A stretch of 64,000 nt of DNA from positions 186,001 through 250,000 of the forward strand of contig WGMB01000015.1 in NCBI GenBank assembly GCA_016125275.1. The letters run 5' to 3'. Positions 1-9,912 of the stretch are shown one piece after another. The notes beneath the pieces are model-generated. The model ran no database searches. It saw only the letters and a program-made list of their open reading frames with translations, and was not told where the DNA came from. The stretch's first letter is position 1. The number at the start of each line of letters is the position of its first letter. This stretch comes from Acidobacteriota bacterium. Its GTDB lineage: Bacteria; Acidobacteriota; Terriglobia; Bryobacterales; UBA6623. The position numbers and the translations under genes are program-made.

Positions 1-1680
1 CCGCTCCCAGAACTCCCTCGATTGCGCCGACATCGGCATCCGCAGATAGCCGAACCCGTAGCGCTTCATGTAGCGCATGCCCTGGAAGTGATCGCCGTTG
101 GCGGCGGACTGGCGCGCCAGCTCCAGGCCGATCCAGTGTGCGTCGGCCGAACGGTAGTCGCCCGAGGAGAGCTCCCGGCGCGCGTCGTCGTCCAGCCCGA
201 TCTCGAACAGCAGTCGGCCGCGCTCGATCAACTGCGCGTTGGCGGCGCTCGGAGAATCCAGCAGCTTGCGGTATGGCGGCGCAGCCTTGTCGAGGTCGGC
301 GGCCAACCCGGTGAGCTGCGGCGCGGCCCCCGGTTGCAGCCGCTGCTCGGCCAGCCAGGCGTAGTAATACTGCGGATAGCGCTCGGAAATCGAGCGGTAC
401 AAACCCTGCGCCGTGCTCGCGTCGCCGTCCCTCTCGATCAGCCGCGCCAGCCAGTACATGGCGGCGGAGGCTTGGCCGGACGAGGGATACAGCCGGGCGT
501 GCTCCTCGAACAGATCGCGCACGCGGGGGTCGCCGTCCAGAAAAGCCCGCCAGCAGACTTTCCAGTGCGCCCGGTCCGAGTATTGCCCCTTCGGAAAGCT
601 CTTGGCCGCCCGCTCGTACCATTTGCGGGAGGTCTGCTCATCCTTTTCGAGCAGATAGAAGTTGCCCAGCGAGAAGAACGCTTCCTCGGTCCAAGGCGAC
701 TTCGAATGCTTCTGCGACAGCTCCTCGGCTCGGGACAAGAACTCCGATGTCCGCTTCAGCCGCCGGGCGCATTCGCCCAGGTAGTACAGCCGTTCGGCCG
801 CCAGCTCCGGATCGGTTACGCGCACGCCCGACAGCCAATCGTGCGCCGCCGTCGTGTGCACCCGGCGGTAGTCCGCCGCGCCCAGCCGCACCTTGGCCCG
901 CTGCTGGTCCACCCCGTCGAGGCCGGGCCAAGCGCGGGCGTACTCGCTCGCCGCTCGGGCGTAGTCTCCGCCGGTGTACAGCGCGTCGGCGCGCGCCAGG
1001 CGCCACTTCGCCGGAGGGTCCGGGTATCGCGTCCCCAGCTTGACGCGCAGCAGGTCCAAGCGCTGCTCGGAGGCGTCGGCTTGGTCGCTGAAGGGGTAGA
1101 AATAGTAGGCTCGCCGGTAGGTCTGGACAGCTTCCGGCAGAAAGCCTCGCTCCTCCTGCACGCGGCCCAGCAGGTAGAAGCGCACGGGCTCGGAGAAAGG
1201 AGCTTGCTGGTCTTCGAGCAGAGCCTGCGCCTGCGGCAGTCCGTTCGCGCGGATCAGGCTCTCGGCCCGAAGCCGGTTGGCGTCACGAATCAGGCGGCTG
1301 CCGGCGTGATCTTTCTGGAACGACCGCAAAACCCAGGCGGCGTCCTCATGGCGCTCGGCCCGGGCCAGACTGTGAGCCCGCAGATAGTCGACGTAGTCGC
1401 CCAGCGGACCGGCCGATTCGGAAGCTTTGTGGAGCTCATGAGCGGCCTCGGCCCACTTCTCCGCGGCCCGGTCGCCCGAAGCCAGCGCCAGAAGAATCAG
1501 CCGGCGGTCCGCAGCGGAAGCTTTCTCCGCCAGCCGCTCCAGCTTTTCACGGTCGGCGGCGGAGCCGGATTTCTGGTAGGCCGCGCTGAGCACACGCAGC
1601 TCGGGCGGGGTCGCCTGCAGGGTCGCACAAAAAACCCCGAAGCCGACGATCCATGCCGCTGAGCGTAGGCTGATCCACAT
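1..1680 (-). CDS. Soluble lytic murein transglycosylase (Slt70-type), N-terminal part, cut by the window edge
   Basis: The reading frame opens with ATG at 1680 and stays open for 560 codons to base 1, so the C-terminus lies outside the window. Residues 1-22 form a clear Sec signal peptide ending in a C-A-T-L-Q-A type cleavage site. The rest is Ala/Leu/Arg-rich and helical, with tetratricopeptide-like repeats (for example a YRRAYYFYPFSDQA segment), as in the ring-shaped U/L domain of Slt70. The last visible residues (LARQSAANGDHFQGMRYMKRYG, then REFWER near base 1) match the segment that normally precedes the catalytic Glu domain. The family cleaves the MurNAc-GlcNAc bond of peptidoglycan in the periplasm to give 1,6-anhydro products. 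The catalytic domain itself cannot be checked here. The opposite strand also has a long open frame, which I regard as a shadow because it lacks any recognisable motif. Confidence 0.85.
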   Translation of the reverse strand, partial: MWISLRSAAWIVGFGVFCATLQATPPELRVLSAAYQKSGSAADREKLERLAEKASAADRRLILLALASGDRAAEKWAEAAHELHKASESAGPLGDYVDYLRAHSLARAERHEDAAWVLRSFQKDHAGSRLIRDANRLRAESLIRANGLPQAQALLEDQQAPFSEPVRFYLLGRVQEERGFLPEAVQTYRRAYYFYPFSDQADASEQRLDLLRVKLGTRYPDPPAKWRLARADALYTGGDYARAASEYARAWPGLDGVDQQRAKVRLGAADYRRVHTTAAHDWLSGVRVTDPELAAERLYYLGECARRLKRTSEFLSRAEELSQKHSKSPWTEEAFFSLGNFYLLEKDEQTSRKWYERAAKSFPKGQYSDRAHWKVCWRAFLDGDPRVRDLFEEHARLYPSSGQASAAMYWLARLIERDGDASTAQGLYRSISERYPQYYYAWLAEQRLQPGAAPQLTGLAADLDKAAPPYRKLLDSPSAANAQLIERGRLLFEIGLDDDARRELSSGDYRSADAHWIGLELARQSAANGDHFQGMRYMKRYGFGYLRMPMSAQSREFWER

Positions 1681-1755
1681 CGTTGATCGAGCGCTCAGGC
1701 TTGCCGGACAAGCCTTCTCCTAGTGTACCGACTCGGTCCCGAGGCGCCAAACCGT

Positions 1756-2436
1756 TTAGGCGGCGTTCTGTTTTCGGCGCGTACCGACCGCCTCGATCCA
1801 GGCTTCCGCCAGCGCCACCAGAATCTCGATGGCCGGGGTGGGCGGCTCCTTCGGCTCGACGTCGTCCTCGCGCGGACCGCCGTCGCAGGCCAGCACGGCC
1901 AACACCTTGTCCCGCAACGCCACCGGGAACAGGTGCACCCGGTCAGCCTCGCCCAGCCCGAGCAGGTCGGACACTTGCTGTGACATCTGACCGGCGCCGC
2001 CGTCGCTGACGGTCGCTTCGATCGAGTCGATGGCGTGGCCCAAAGCCGTCGCCTGATTGATCGGAATCGACAGCCGCTGGAAGGCCTCTTGCTGCTCGGC
2101 CGTGGCCTTCCCCGCCACTCGGAAGCCCAGCAACTGGTCCCCCCGATGGATGAACAGGGCGCTGCGGCCGGCAAAGCGGGCCGTCCCTTCCACCAGCGCC
2201 GTGGCGATGCCGGTCACGGAATCCTCGGCTCGAATCGCGCGGGTCGCGTCGGCCAGGGACTGCGCGAACGTGGCCGTCGCCTGCTCGCCGCTGTCGCGCG
2301 TCGCCTCGCCGTGCAAACGCGCGGTTTCGGCCGCGACGGCGCTGAGTTGTTCGCCCAACTCGTGCGCCAAGGCTTCCGTTTTTTGCCGGAATTCTTGCAG
2401 CGTTTGCTCGATCGACTGTACGAGGTCTTCCGCCAT
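1756..2436 (-). CDS. GAF-like domain protein with N-terminal coiled coil, function unknown
   Basis: A 226-residue soluble protein without signal peptide. Residues 1-70 are heptad-rich and acidic (coiled coil likely). Residues 75-225 have the alternating strand/helix pattern of a GAF-like sensor domain, with a variable stretch near 140-150 and a strand reading VHLFPVALRDKVLAVLACDG. No ligand-binding residues can be named. The start at 2436 is followed at once by coiled-coil sequence. The gene is divergent from the SDR gene 72 bp away, and TACAAT, a possible -10 box, lies on the minus strand about 30 bp upstream, but no good -35 goes with it. The family assignment is an inference from pattern. 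The alternative is a generic methyl-accepting-type coiled-coil adaptor. Confidence 0.55.
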   Translation of the reverse strand: MAEDLVQSIEQTLQEFRQKTEALAHELGEQLSAVAAETARLHGEATRDSGEQATATFAQSLADATRAIRAEDSVTGIATALVEGTARFAGRSALFIHRGDQLLGFRVAGKATAEQQEAFQRLSIPINQATALGHAIDSIEATVSDGGAGQMSQQVSDLLGLGEADRVHLFPVALRDKVLAVLACDGGPREDDVEPKEPPTPAIEILVALAEAWIEAVGTRRKQNAA

Positions 2437-2508
2437 GTTTGCTCCGCGCGAGCAGGGTTATTGTAGCGTAGGAGGGGCGGCGATCGAGCGTCGCGCGAGG
2501 AAACCAAA

Positions 2509-3228
<720 letters not shown>

Positions 3229-3240
3229 GCTCCAACCCAG

Positions 3241-3726
3241 ATGGCGGAGCGGCTCACCAGCCCCTTGAGCGGCTACTCGACCCAGGCGCAGCTCAGTTTG
3301 AGGGTGGCGGATCTGATCAACAACGGGCGAATCCGTTTCTGGTTCGCCACGTCGATCAATCCGCCGGACAACGAGCTGAGCTCGAATCCGCTGGAGATCT
3401 TCGCCCAACTCGAGCGGGTGGCCCGGCGCGGAAAGCGGGCGGAAGACTACGAGAAGATCAGCTCGCTCACGGCTCGGCTGCGGAGCTGGATCTTGATCGG
3501 CTTCGACGAAGGCGCGGAAGCCGCCGCAGAAGCGCTGGGGGTCGTGGATATGGCCTGCGCCGGGGAGGTCAAGCTCTTTCAGCCTGTGATGATGGAATTG
3601 AGGGATGTGTTCCCCAGTTGGCATGTCGTCGACGATGAATACATCGTCGAGAACGAGCCGATCAAGAACCATCAGATGAAGCCGAGCTTCGAATTGGTCC
3701 GCCCGGAGATCAAGACCCAGGGCTAG
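3241..3726 (+). CDS. Unknown soluble protein, 161 aa
   Basis: I do not recognise this gene. It begins 12 bases after the SDR stop codon and encodes a mixed alpha/beta protein of normal composition with no signal peptide or membrane segment. A central helical, basic stretch (residues ~58-80) is followed by an acidic C-terminal half rich in Val, Glu and Phe. The amino-acid make-up (few Arg/Pro runs, balanced hydrophobics) is that of a real protein rather than of an antisense frame. Its end overlaps the end of the convergent gene at 3710-4090 by 17 bases. Coupling to the SDR gene is inferred from spacing only. Confidence 0.6.
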   Translation: MAERLTSPLSGYSTQAQLSLRVADLINNGRIRFWFATSINPPDNELSSNPLEIFAQLERVARRGKRAEDYEKISSLTARLRSWILIGFDEGAEAAAEALGVVDMACAGEVKLFQPVMMELRDVFPSWHVVDDEYIVENEPIKNHQMKPSFELVRPEIKTQG

Positions 3727-4090
3727 CCGCGGGTCGGGCCCAACGAACGACCTTGCCGGCTAGGTCGTTGCCGACGGTCAAGAGCCGAGCGCTGTGTCGT
3801 CGCATCGCTTCGTCGAAAGGAGCCCCCGCTTCCAGGGCCTCGGCCGCCTCGCGGTACTTACGCACATCTTCCGTCCACTCCGGAGGCGTCAGCCTGGATC
3901 TTTCCACGACTCGCTTGACGCCTTCTTCAGCCCGCGCGACGCGCTGTCTTGGGTTGCCGAAGTCCGTCGGCTCCGACCAGGCGTCGCGATCCGGGTCGAA
4001 GACCTCGAGCGCCTGCCACATCCACAGATAGGCGGCCGCGAGATCCTTCACCGTTTCGTCGACCACGGGTGCGGCTCCTTCGAAATTCAT
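3710..4090 (-). CDS. Unknown small acidic protein, 126 aa
   Basis: I do not recognise the family. The protein is helical and Trp-rich near the N-terminus (AAYLWMWQALEVFDPDRDAW), with a long amphipathic central helix, no signal peptide and no membrane span. Composition is plausible for a coding gene, unlike the two plus-strand frames across the same bases, which are Arg/Ser/Pro-rich. Transcription converges on the preceding gene, with a 17-base overlap at the stop codons. Nothing nearby points to a role. Confidence 0.5.
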   Translation of the reverse strand: MNFEGAAPVVDETVKDLAAAYLWMWQALEVFDPDRDAWSEPTDFGNPRQRVARAEEGVKRVVERSRLTPPEWTEDVRKYREAAEALEAGAPFDEAMRRHSARLLTVGNDLAGKVVRWARPAASPGS

Positions 4091-4191
4091 ATCGGCGCTC
4101 CAGGCAAGGGGCTGCAGCTCGCTCTCCCCGTCCTGATTCTAGCGCCGGGGGCCAAATCGAGAATCGATGCGGTTCCGGTAAGATAGCCGGA

Positions 4192-5160
4192 ATGCACAGA
4201 CGGACCATGCTCTCCGCCCTCGCCGGCGGCGCCGTAGCCGCCGCGTCGGCCGGCCAAGCCCGGGCCGCGGCCCCGACCCGCGTCAACAAGGCCATCGACC
4301 TGCTCAGCCAGGACCAGCCCATCTACTACTACACCGCCGGCCGCGGCGGCAGCCAGGGAGGCTTCAAGGAAGGCCTCGCGCTGGCCAAGACCTGGGAGGA
4401 CTTCATCATCTACGAGATGGAGTTTGGGCCCTACGACCCCAGCGAGCTCCGTGAATTCATGGCCGGCCTCGTGCTCGGCGGCCCCACCGCCAGCGGTCAC
4501 CGCACGCCCGCCGTGCAGGTCGTGCTGCCGATCTCCGGCTGGGACGCCGCAACGGTCCGCGCCAACCACTGGGTCATCCAGCAGATCCTGGCCGCCGGAG
4601 TGCACGGCGTCACCCTCTGCCACGCCCGAGACCCCGAAGCCGTGCGCGAATTCGTACGCTGCGCCCGCTTTCCGCACTACCGCAAGGGCGTTGATGACGG
4701 TCCGCTCGGCGAGGGCTATCGCGGCAATGGCGGTCAGGGCCATGCCTCCAAGGTCTGGGGAATCTCGCCCAAGGAGTACCTCGAGCGCGCCGACGTGTGG
4801 CCCCTCAACCCTCGCGGCGAAGTCCTGCTGGGGCTCAAGATCGAGGACCGCTACGCCATGGAGAAGGCCGAGGAGATCGCCTCCGTCCCCGGCATCGGCT
4901 ACGCCGAGTGGGGCCCTGGCGACATGGGCCTCTCGCTCGGCTATCCCGAGGTTCACGACCCGCCGTACAACCAAGAGGTCGAGGCCGCCCGCCAGAAAGT
5001 CATGGCCGCCTGTAAGAACGCGAACATTGCGTTCCTCGACGTGGTCACCGAGCAGAACGTCGAGGAGCGGCTGGCCGAAGGCATGCGCGTGGGCGCGGCG
5101 CGGTCCGAGGAAGCCGCCAACAAGGGCCGCCGGCTCACCAAGCGCCCCAAACCCTGGTAA
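4192..5160 (+). CDS. Exported HpcH/HpaI-type aldolase/citrate lyase family protein
   Basis: A 322-residue protein related to class II 2-keto-3-deoxy aldolases (HpaI, RhmA, GarL), which split or form 2-keto-3-deoxy acids with a divalent metal. The metal-site region is visible as YAEWGPGDMGLSLGYP, matching the family's GPxDLxxSLGxP. The ATG at 4192 gives a Tat-like signal (HRRTMLSALAGGAVAAASAGQARA), so the enzyme is probably exported folded; known HpaI aldolases are cytoplasmic. The frame stays open upstream to 3949, but that part is Arg/Pro-rich and non-coding in character. A strong hairpin (5180-5210) separates the gene from the cytochrome gene downstream. Exact substrate is unknown. Confidence 0.8.
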   Translation: MHRRTMLSALAGGAVAAASAGQARAAAPTRVNKAIDLLSQDQPIYYYTAGRGGSQGGFKEGLALAKTWEDFIIYEMEFGPYDPSELREFMAGLVLGGPTASGHRTPAVQVVLPISGWDAATVRANHWVIQQILAAGVHGVTLCHARDPEAVREFVRCARFPHYRKGVDDGPLGEGYRGNGGQGHASKVWGISPKEYLERADVWPLNPRGEVLLGLKIEDRYAMEKAEEIASVPGIGYAEWGPGDMGLSLGYPEVHDPPYNQEVEAARQKVMAACKNANIAFLDVVTEQNVEERLAEGMRVGAARSEEAANKGRRLTKRPKPW

Positions 5161-5179
5161 GCTCGCTAAACCCTGGCAA

Positions 5180-5210
5180 ATACGGGGCCCTGCGCCACTG
5201 GGTCCCGTAT
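5180..5210 (+). promoter_or_regulatory. 11-bp hairpin between aldolase and cytochrome genes
   Basis: Bases 5180-5190 pair with 5200-5210 as an 11-bp stem containing one G-T pair, with a 9-base loop. It starts 20 bases after the aldolase stop codon and ends 14 bases before the next ATG. There is no T-run, so it is not a classical intrinsic terminator. TATACT (5208-5213), a good -10 sequence, overlaps the right arm without a recognisable -35. A terminator, an operator or an mRNA-stabilising element are all possible. A GAGG ribosome site lies between the hairpin and the ATG. Confidence 0.5.
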
Positions 5211-5224
5211 ACTGAGGCTGTCCC

Positions 5225-7711
5225 ATGCGCCGGTCGAAGACGTTTCTGGTCGCTTTTTGCCTGCTGACTTCGGTCGGCCGAGCCGCCGAAGGCTCGCCCG
5301 AACAGATACAGTTCTTCGAGCAGACGATCCGGCCGCTGCTGGTGAAGAGCTGCCTGGGCTGCCACAACGATCAGACCAAGATGAGCGGGCTCTCGCTGGC
5401 TTCGCGCGAGTCGGCGATGCTGGGCGGCAACCGCGGCTCGGCCGTCATCCCCGGCCAGACCGCCGAGAGCCTCCTGCTCCAAGCCGTCGGCCGCGAGGGC
5501 GACCTGAAAATGCCGCCCACCGGCCCGCTGGCGGCCGAGGACGTGCAGGCGCTCACGGCCTGGGTACAGAATGGAGCCGCCTGGGGCGACGCCGGCGGAC
5601 GCGTCCGCGCCACGGCCTCGCACTGGTCCTTCCAGCCGGTGCGCCGGCCCGAGCCCCCCGCGGTGCAGGACGCGTCTTGGGTGCGGACGCCCATCGACCG
5701 CTTCGTGCTCGCCAAGCTCGAAGAGAAAGGCGTGAAGCCTTCGGCGGAAGCCGACCGGCGCACCCTCATCCGGCGCGTCAGCCTGGACTTGCTGGGCCTG
5801 CCCCCCAGCGCCGCCGAGATCGAAGCCTTTCTGGCCGACGACCGCCCCGACGCCTACGAGCGCCTCGTCGACCGGCTGCTCGACTCGCCTCGCTACGGCG
5901 AACGCTGGGGACGCCACTGGCTCGACATCGCCCGCTACGCCGACTCCAACGGCTATTCCATCGACGGCGCGCGCTCCATCTGGCGCTACCGCGACTGGGT
6001 GATCAACGCGCTCAACAACGACATGCCGTTCGACCAGTTCGTCGTGGAGCAGATCGCCGGCGACCTGCTGCCCAACCCGACCCAGGAACAGCTCATCGCC
6101 ACCGGCTTCCACCGCAACACGATGATCAACCAGGAAGGCGGCATCGACTACGAGCAGTACCGAGTGGAAGCCGTCGTCGACCGCGTCTCCACCACCGGAG
6201 CGGCCTTTTTGGGACTGACGGTCGGCTGCGCGCGCTGCCATGACCACAAGTTCGATCCCATCGCGCAGCGCGAGTTCTATCAGCTCTACGCCTTCTTCAA
6301 CAACATCGACGAGCTCGGCGGCAATATCCCCGACGGCGAGGGCCCCAGCCGCACCATGGACCCCTTGCTCGAATTCGGCGAGCCCGATCAGTTCGCCCGC
6401 CGCGACGCCCTCAAGGGCCAGATCGCCATTCTCGAAGCCGAGCTGCTCGACTACCAGAAGGAGCTCGAGAAGGACTGGAAGCGCTTCGCCACCGGCGAGG
6501 ACGCCGAGCTCGAAGCGCGCGTCCAAGCGGTCTTGGAAACGCCCGTGGAGCAGCGCTCCACCGTCGACCGTGGCACGCTGCAGCGTTTCTTCGCCGCCCG
6601 CGACCCGGCCTGGAAGGCCCGCGAGGACGGCATCAAGGCGCTGCGCGGCGAGTTCCCCCGCATCGAGTCCACCATGATCATGCGCGAGCTGCCCGAGCCG
6701 CGCGAGGCCCACGTGCTGATCCAGGGCGACTTCACCCGGCCCGGCGACGAGGTAGAGCCCGGCGGGCTGTCCGTGTTGCCGGCGATGCCCCAGGGCAAGA
6801 CCTTGAACCGTTTGGACCTGGCGCACTGGCTGATCTCCGAGGACAACCCGCTGACGCCGCGCGTGACCGTCAACCGCATGTGGCAGCGCTACTTCGGGCT
6901 CGGCATCGTGGAGACCGAAGGCGACTTCGGCTCCCAGGGGACTCTGCCGAGCCACCCGGAGCTGCTCGACTGGCTGGCCTCCGAGCTGATCCGCCGCGAC
7001 TGGGGCATGAAGAGCATGCACCGGCTGATCGTGACCTCGGCCACCTATCGGCAATCCTCGGAAGCCCGCCCGAACGCCGCCCAGGTCGACCCGTCCAACC
7101 GCCTGCTGGCGCGCCAGAATCGCACGCGTCTGGAAGCGGAGATCATCCGCGATGCCGCCCTGGCCGCCTCCGGCCTGCTCACTGACAAGATCGGCGGCCC
7201 CAGCGTCTTTCCGCCGCAGCCGGCCGGCGCCGGGCAGTTCACGCAGGTCGATCGTCAGTGGAAGGCCGACGAAGGCCCCGACCGCTACCGGCGCGGCATG
7301 TATACGTTCTTCTGGCGCTCGGCGCCGCACCCCGGGCTGACGCTGTTCGACGCGCCCAACGCGCAGGAAGCGACCACGCGGCGCAACAGCTCCGACACGC
7401 CGTTGCAGGCCTTGACGCTGCTCAACGACCAGGCCCAGGCCGAGTTCGCCGCGGCGCTGGCGAAACGCGTGCTGGCGGCGGAAGAGGACCGCGACGGACG
7501 CCTGCGGTTCGCCTTTGAAACCTGTCTGGCTCGCCCGCCGGCTCCGGACGAGCAACAACGCATGGACGCCTATCTGGCGCGCATGACCGATGAATTCAGC
7601 ACCAGCGAGCAGGCCCGCCAGGCGCTGGGCAGCTCCACCGCGGAGGAGGCCGCCTGGACGGCCGCGTCGCGGGTGCTGCTGAACCTCGACGAGTTCGTCA
7701 CGCGCCAATAG
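5225..7711 (+). CDS. Planctomycete-type cytochrome C / DUF1549 / DUF1553 (PSD1) protein
   Basis: An 828-residue exported protein. A signal peptide (1-20) leads into a heme-binding module with CLGCH (Cys43, Cys46, His47) and a MPP methionine further on, the pattern of the planctomycete cytochrome C (PSC) domain. Next comes DUF1549 (about 145-350), with its own CARCHDHKFDPI motif (Cys335, Cys338, His339), a coiled spacer near 390-450, and DUF1553 (about 525-790). The GAGG site at 5214 fixes the ATG. The gene forms a tight unit with the DUF1501 gene 19 bases downstream, the pairing known from Planctomycetes and Solibacter. The pair is thought to act in periplasmic polymer or sugar oxidation, but no reaction is established for the family. 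Confidence 0.9.
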   Translation: MRRSKTFLVAFCLLTSVGRAAEGSPEQIQFFEQTIRPLLVKSCLGCHNDQTKMSGLSLASRESAMLGGNRGSAVIPGQTAESLLLQAVGREGDLKMPPTGPLAAEDVQALTAWVQNGAAWGDAGGRVRATASHWSFQPVRRPEPPAVQDASWVRTPIDRFVLAKLEEKGVKPSAEADRRTLIRRVSLDLLGLPPSAAEIEAFLADDRPDAYERLVDRLLDSPRYGERWGRHWLDIARYADSNGYSIDGARSIWRYRDWVINALNNDMPFDQFVVEQIAGDLLPNPTQEQLIATGFHRNTMINQEGGIDYEQYRVEAVVDRVSTTGAAFLGLTVGCARCHDHKFDPIAQREFYQLYAFFNNIDELGGNIPDGEGPSRTMDPLLEFGEPDQFARRDALKGQIAILEAELLDYQKELEKDWKRFATGEDAELEARVQAVLETPVEQRSTVDRGTLQRFFAARDPAWKAREDGIKALRGEFPRIESTMIMRELPEPREAHVLIQGDFTRPGDEVEPGGLSVLPAMPQGKTLNRLDLAHWLISEDNPLTPRVTVNRMWQRYFGLGIVETEGDFGSQGTLPSHPELLDWLASELIRRDWGMKSMHRLIVTSATYRQSSEARPNAAQVDPSNRLLARQNRTRLEAEIIRDAALAASGLLTDKIGGPSVFPPQPAGAGQFTQVDRQWKADEGPDRYRRGMYTFFWRSAPHPGLTLFDAPNAQEATTRRNSSDTPLQALTLLNDQAQAEFAAALAKRVLAAEEDRDGRLRFAFETCLARPPAPDEQQRMDAYLARMTDEFSTSEQARQALGSSTAEEAAWTAASRVLLNLDEFVTRQ

Positions 7712-7730
7712 CTAGAGGGAGAAAGAGACC

Positions 7731-9170
<1,440 letters not shown>

Positions 9171-9173
9171 ACC

Positions 9174-9872
9174 GTGACGGATCTCGACCGCAGACTCGAA
9201 GCCCTTCGCCACGACCGCAACAACGGCGCTCAGGCTTTGGCCTTGGAGGCCCTGGCGATCGCCCGCGAGTGGGCCGAACGCGGAGGGAACTGGGCCTCGC
9301 TGGCCGCCGAGCTGCGCCGCATGCATCCGGCCATCGCGCTGTTGCGCAACGTGGCGCGGCGGCTCGACGAGGAAGGCCCCGCCGTCGTGGAAACACTGCG
9401 AACCTCGCTGGTGGAGGGTAACCGCAGCATTGCCGCCAAGTTGCGGGAAGCGCTGCCCCGCGACGCCGTGATCCTCACGCTCTCCCACGGCTCGACCGTC
9501 CGGGAGGCCTTGCCCGGCTTACAGCCTCGCGAGGTCCGCATCTTCGAATCGCTGCCGGGCGGAGAGGGCCGCACGCTGGCCGAGCGACTGCCCGGCCTGA
9601 AGACGACGCTGTTTCCTGACGCCGCCATGGGCCGCGCGGCCGTGGGCGCCGACCTGGCGCTGGTGGGCGTGGACAGCTTCGACCCCGACGGCGCCCTGGT
9701 CCACAAAGTCGGCACCCTGCCGCTGGCTCTCGTCTGCCGCTTCCGCAGCATCCCCCTCTACGCCGCCGGCCACAGCCTCAAGCGCGTAGAGACGCCCTTG
9801 GCCGAGCTGCCCGATGACCCCTGGTTCGACCGCACGCCGCCCGAGCTGATCCGCGCCATCCTCACCGAGTAG
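9174..9872 (+). CDS. Small eIF2B/MtnA-like (initiation factor 2B family) protein
   Basis: A 232-residue cytoplasmic protein of the eIF2B-alpha / methylthioribose-phosphate isomerase superfamily. The C-terminal Rossmann-like half shows the core ADLALVGVDSF...GALVHKVGTLPLALVC (Asp167, Lys178, Gly180, Thr181) and the phosphate loop SHGSTV at 104-109. Real MtnA isomerases carry a catalytic Cys in this loop; here the equivalent region is SHGS, so MtnA activity is unlikely. The length is well below the ~330-350 residues of MtnA. It starts with GTG three bases after the DUF1501 stop. A sugar-phosphate isomerase or ligand-binding regulatory role are both possible. Confidence 0.75.
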   Translation: MTDLDRRLEALRHDRNNGAQALALEALAIAREWAERGGNWASLAAELRRMHPAIALLRNVARRLDEEGPAVVETLRTSLVEGNRSIAAKLREALPRDAVILTLSHGSTVREALPGLQPREVRIFESLPGGEGRTLAERLPGLKTTLFPDAAMGRAAVGADLALVGVDSFDPDGALVHKVGTLPLALVCRFRSIPLYAAGHSLKRVETPLAELPDDPWFDRTPPELIRAILTE

Positions 9873-9912
9873 CGGCGGATCGGCTATCCTCAAATTTGTC
9901 GTTCGAGCGTCC

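Noticed and set aside
22-1662. 546-codon open frame on the plus strand
   Set aside because: It is antisense to the lytic transglycosylase, has no recognisable domain and a Val/Gly/Arg-rich shadow composition; the minus frame has a signal peptide and family motifs.
5135-7708. 857-codon minus-strand frame
   Set aside because: Antisense shadow of the PSD1 cytochrome gene; no domain is seen.
9174-9872. mtnA (methylthioribose-1-phosphate isomerase)
   Set aside because: The protein is too short and lacks the catalytic Cys of MtnA; only superfamily membership is supported.
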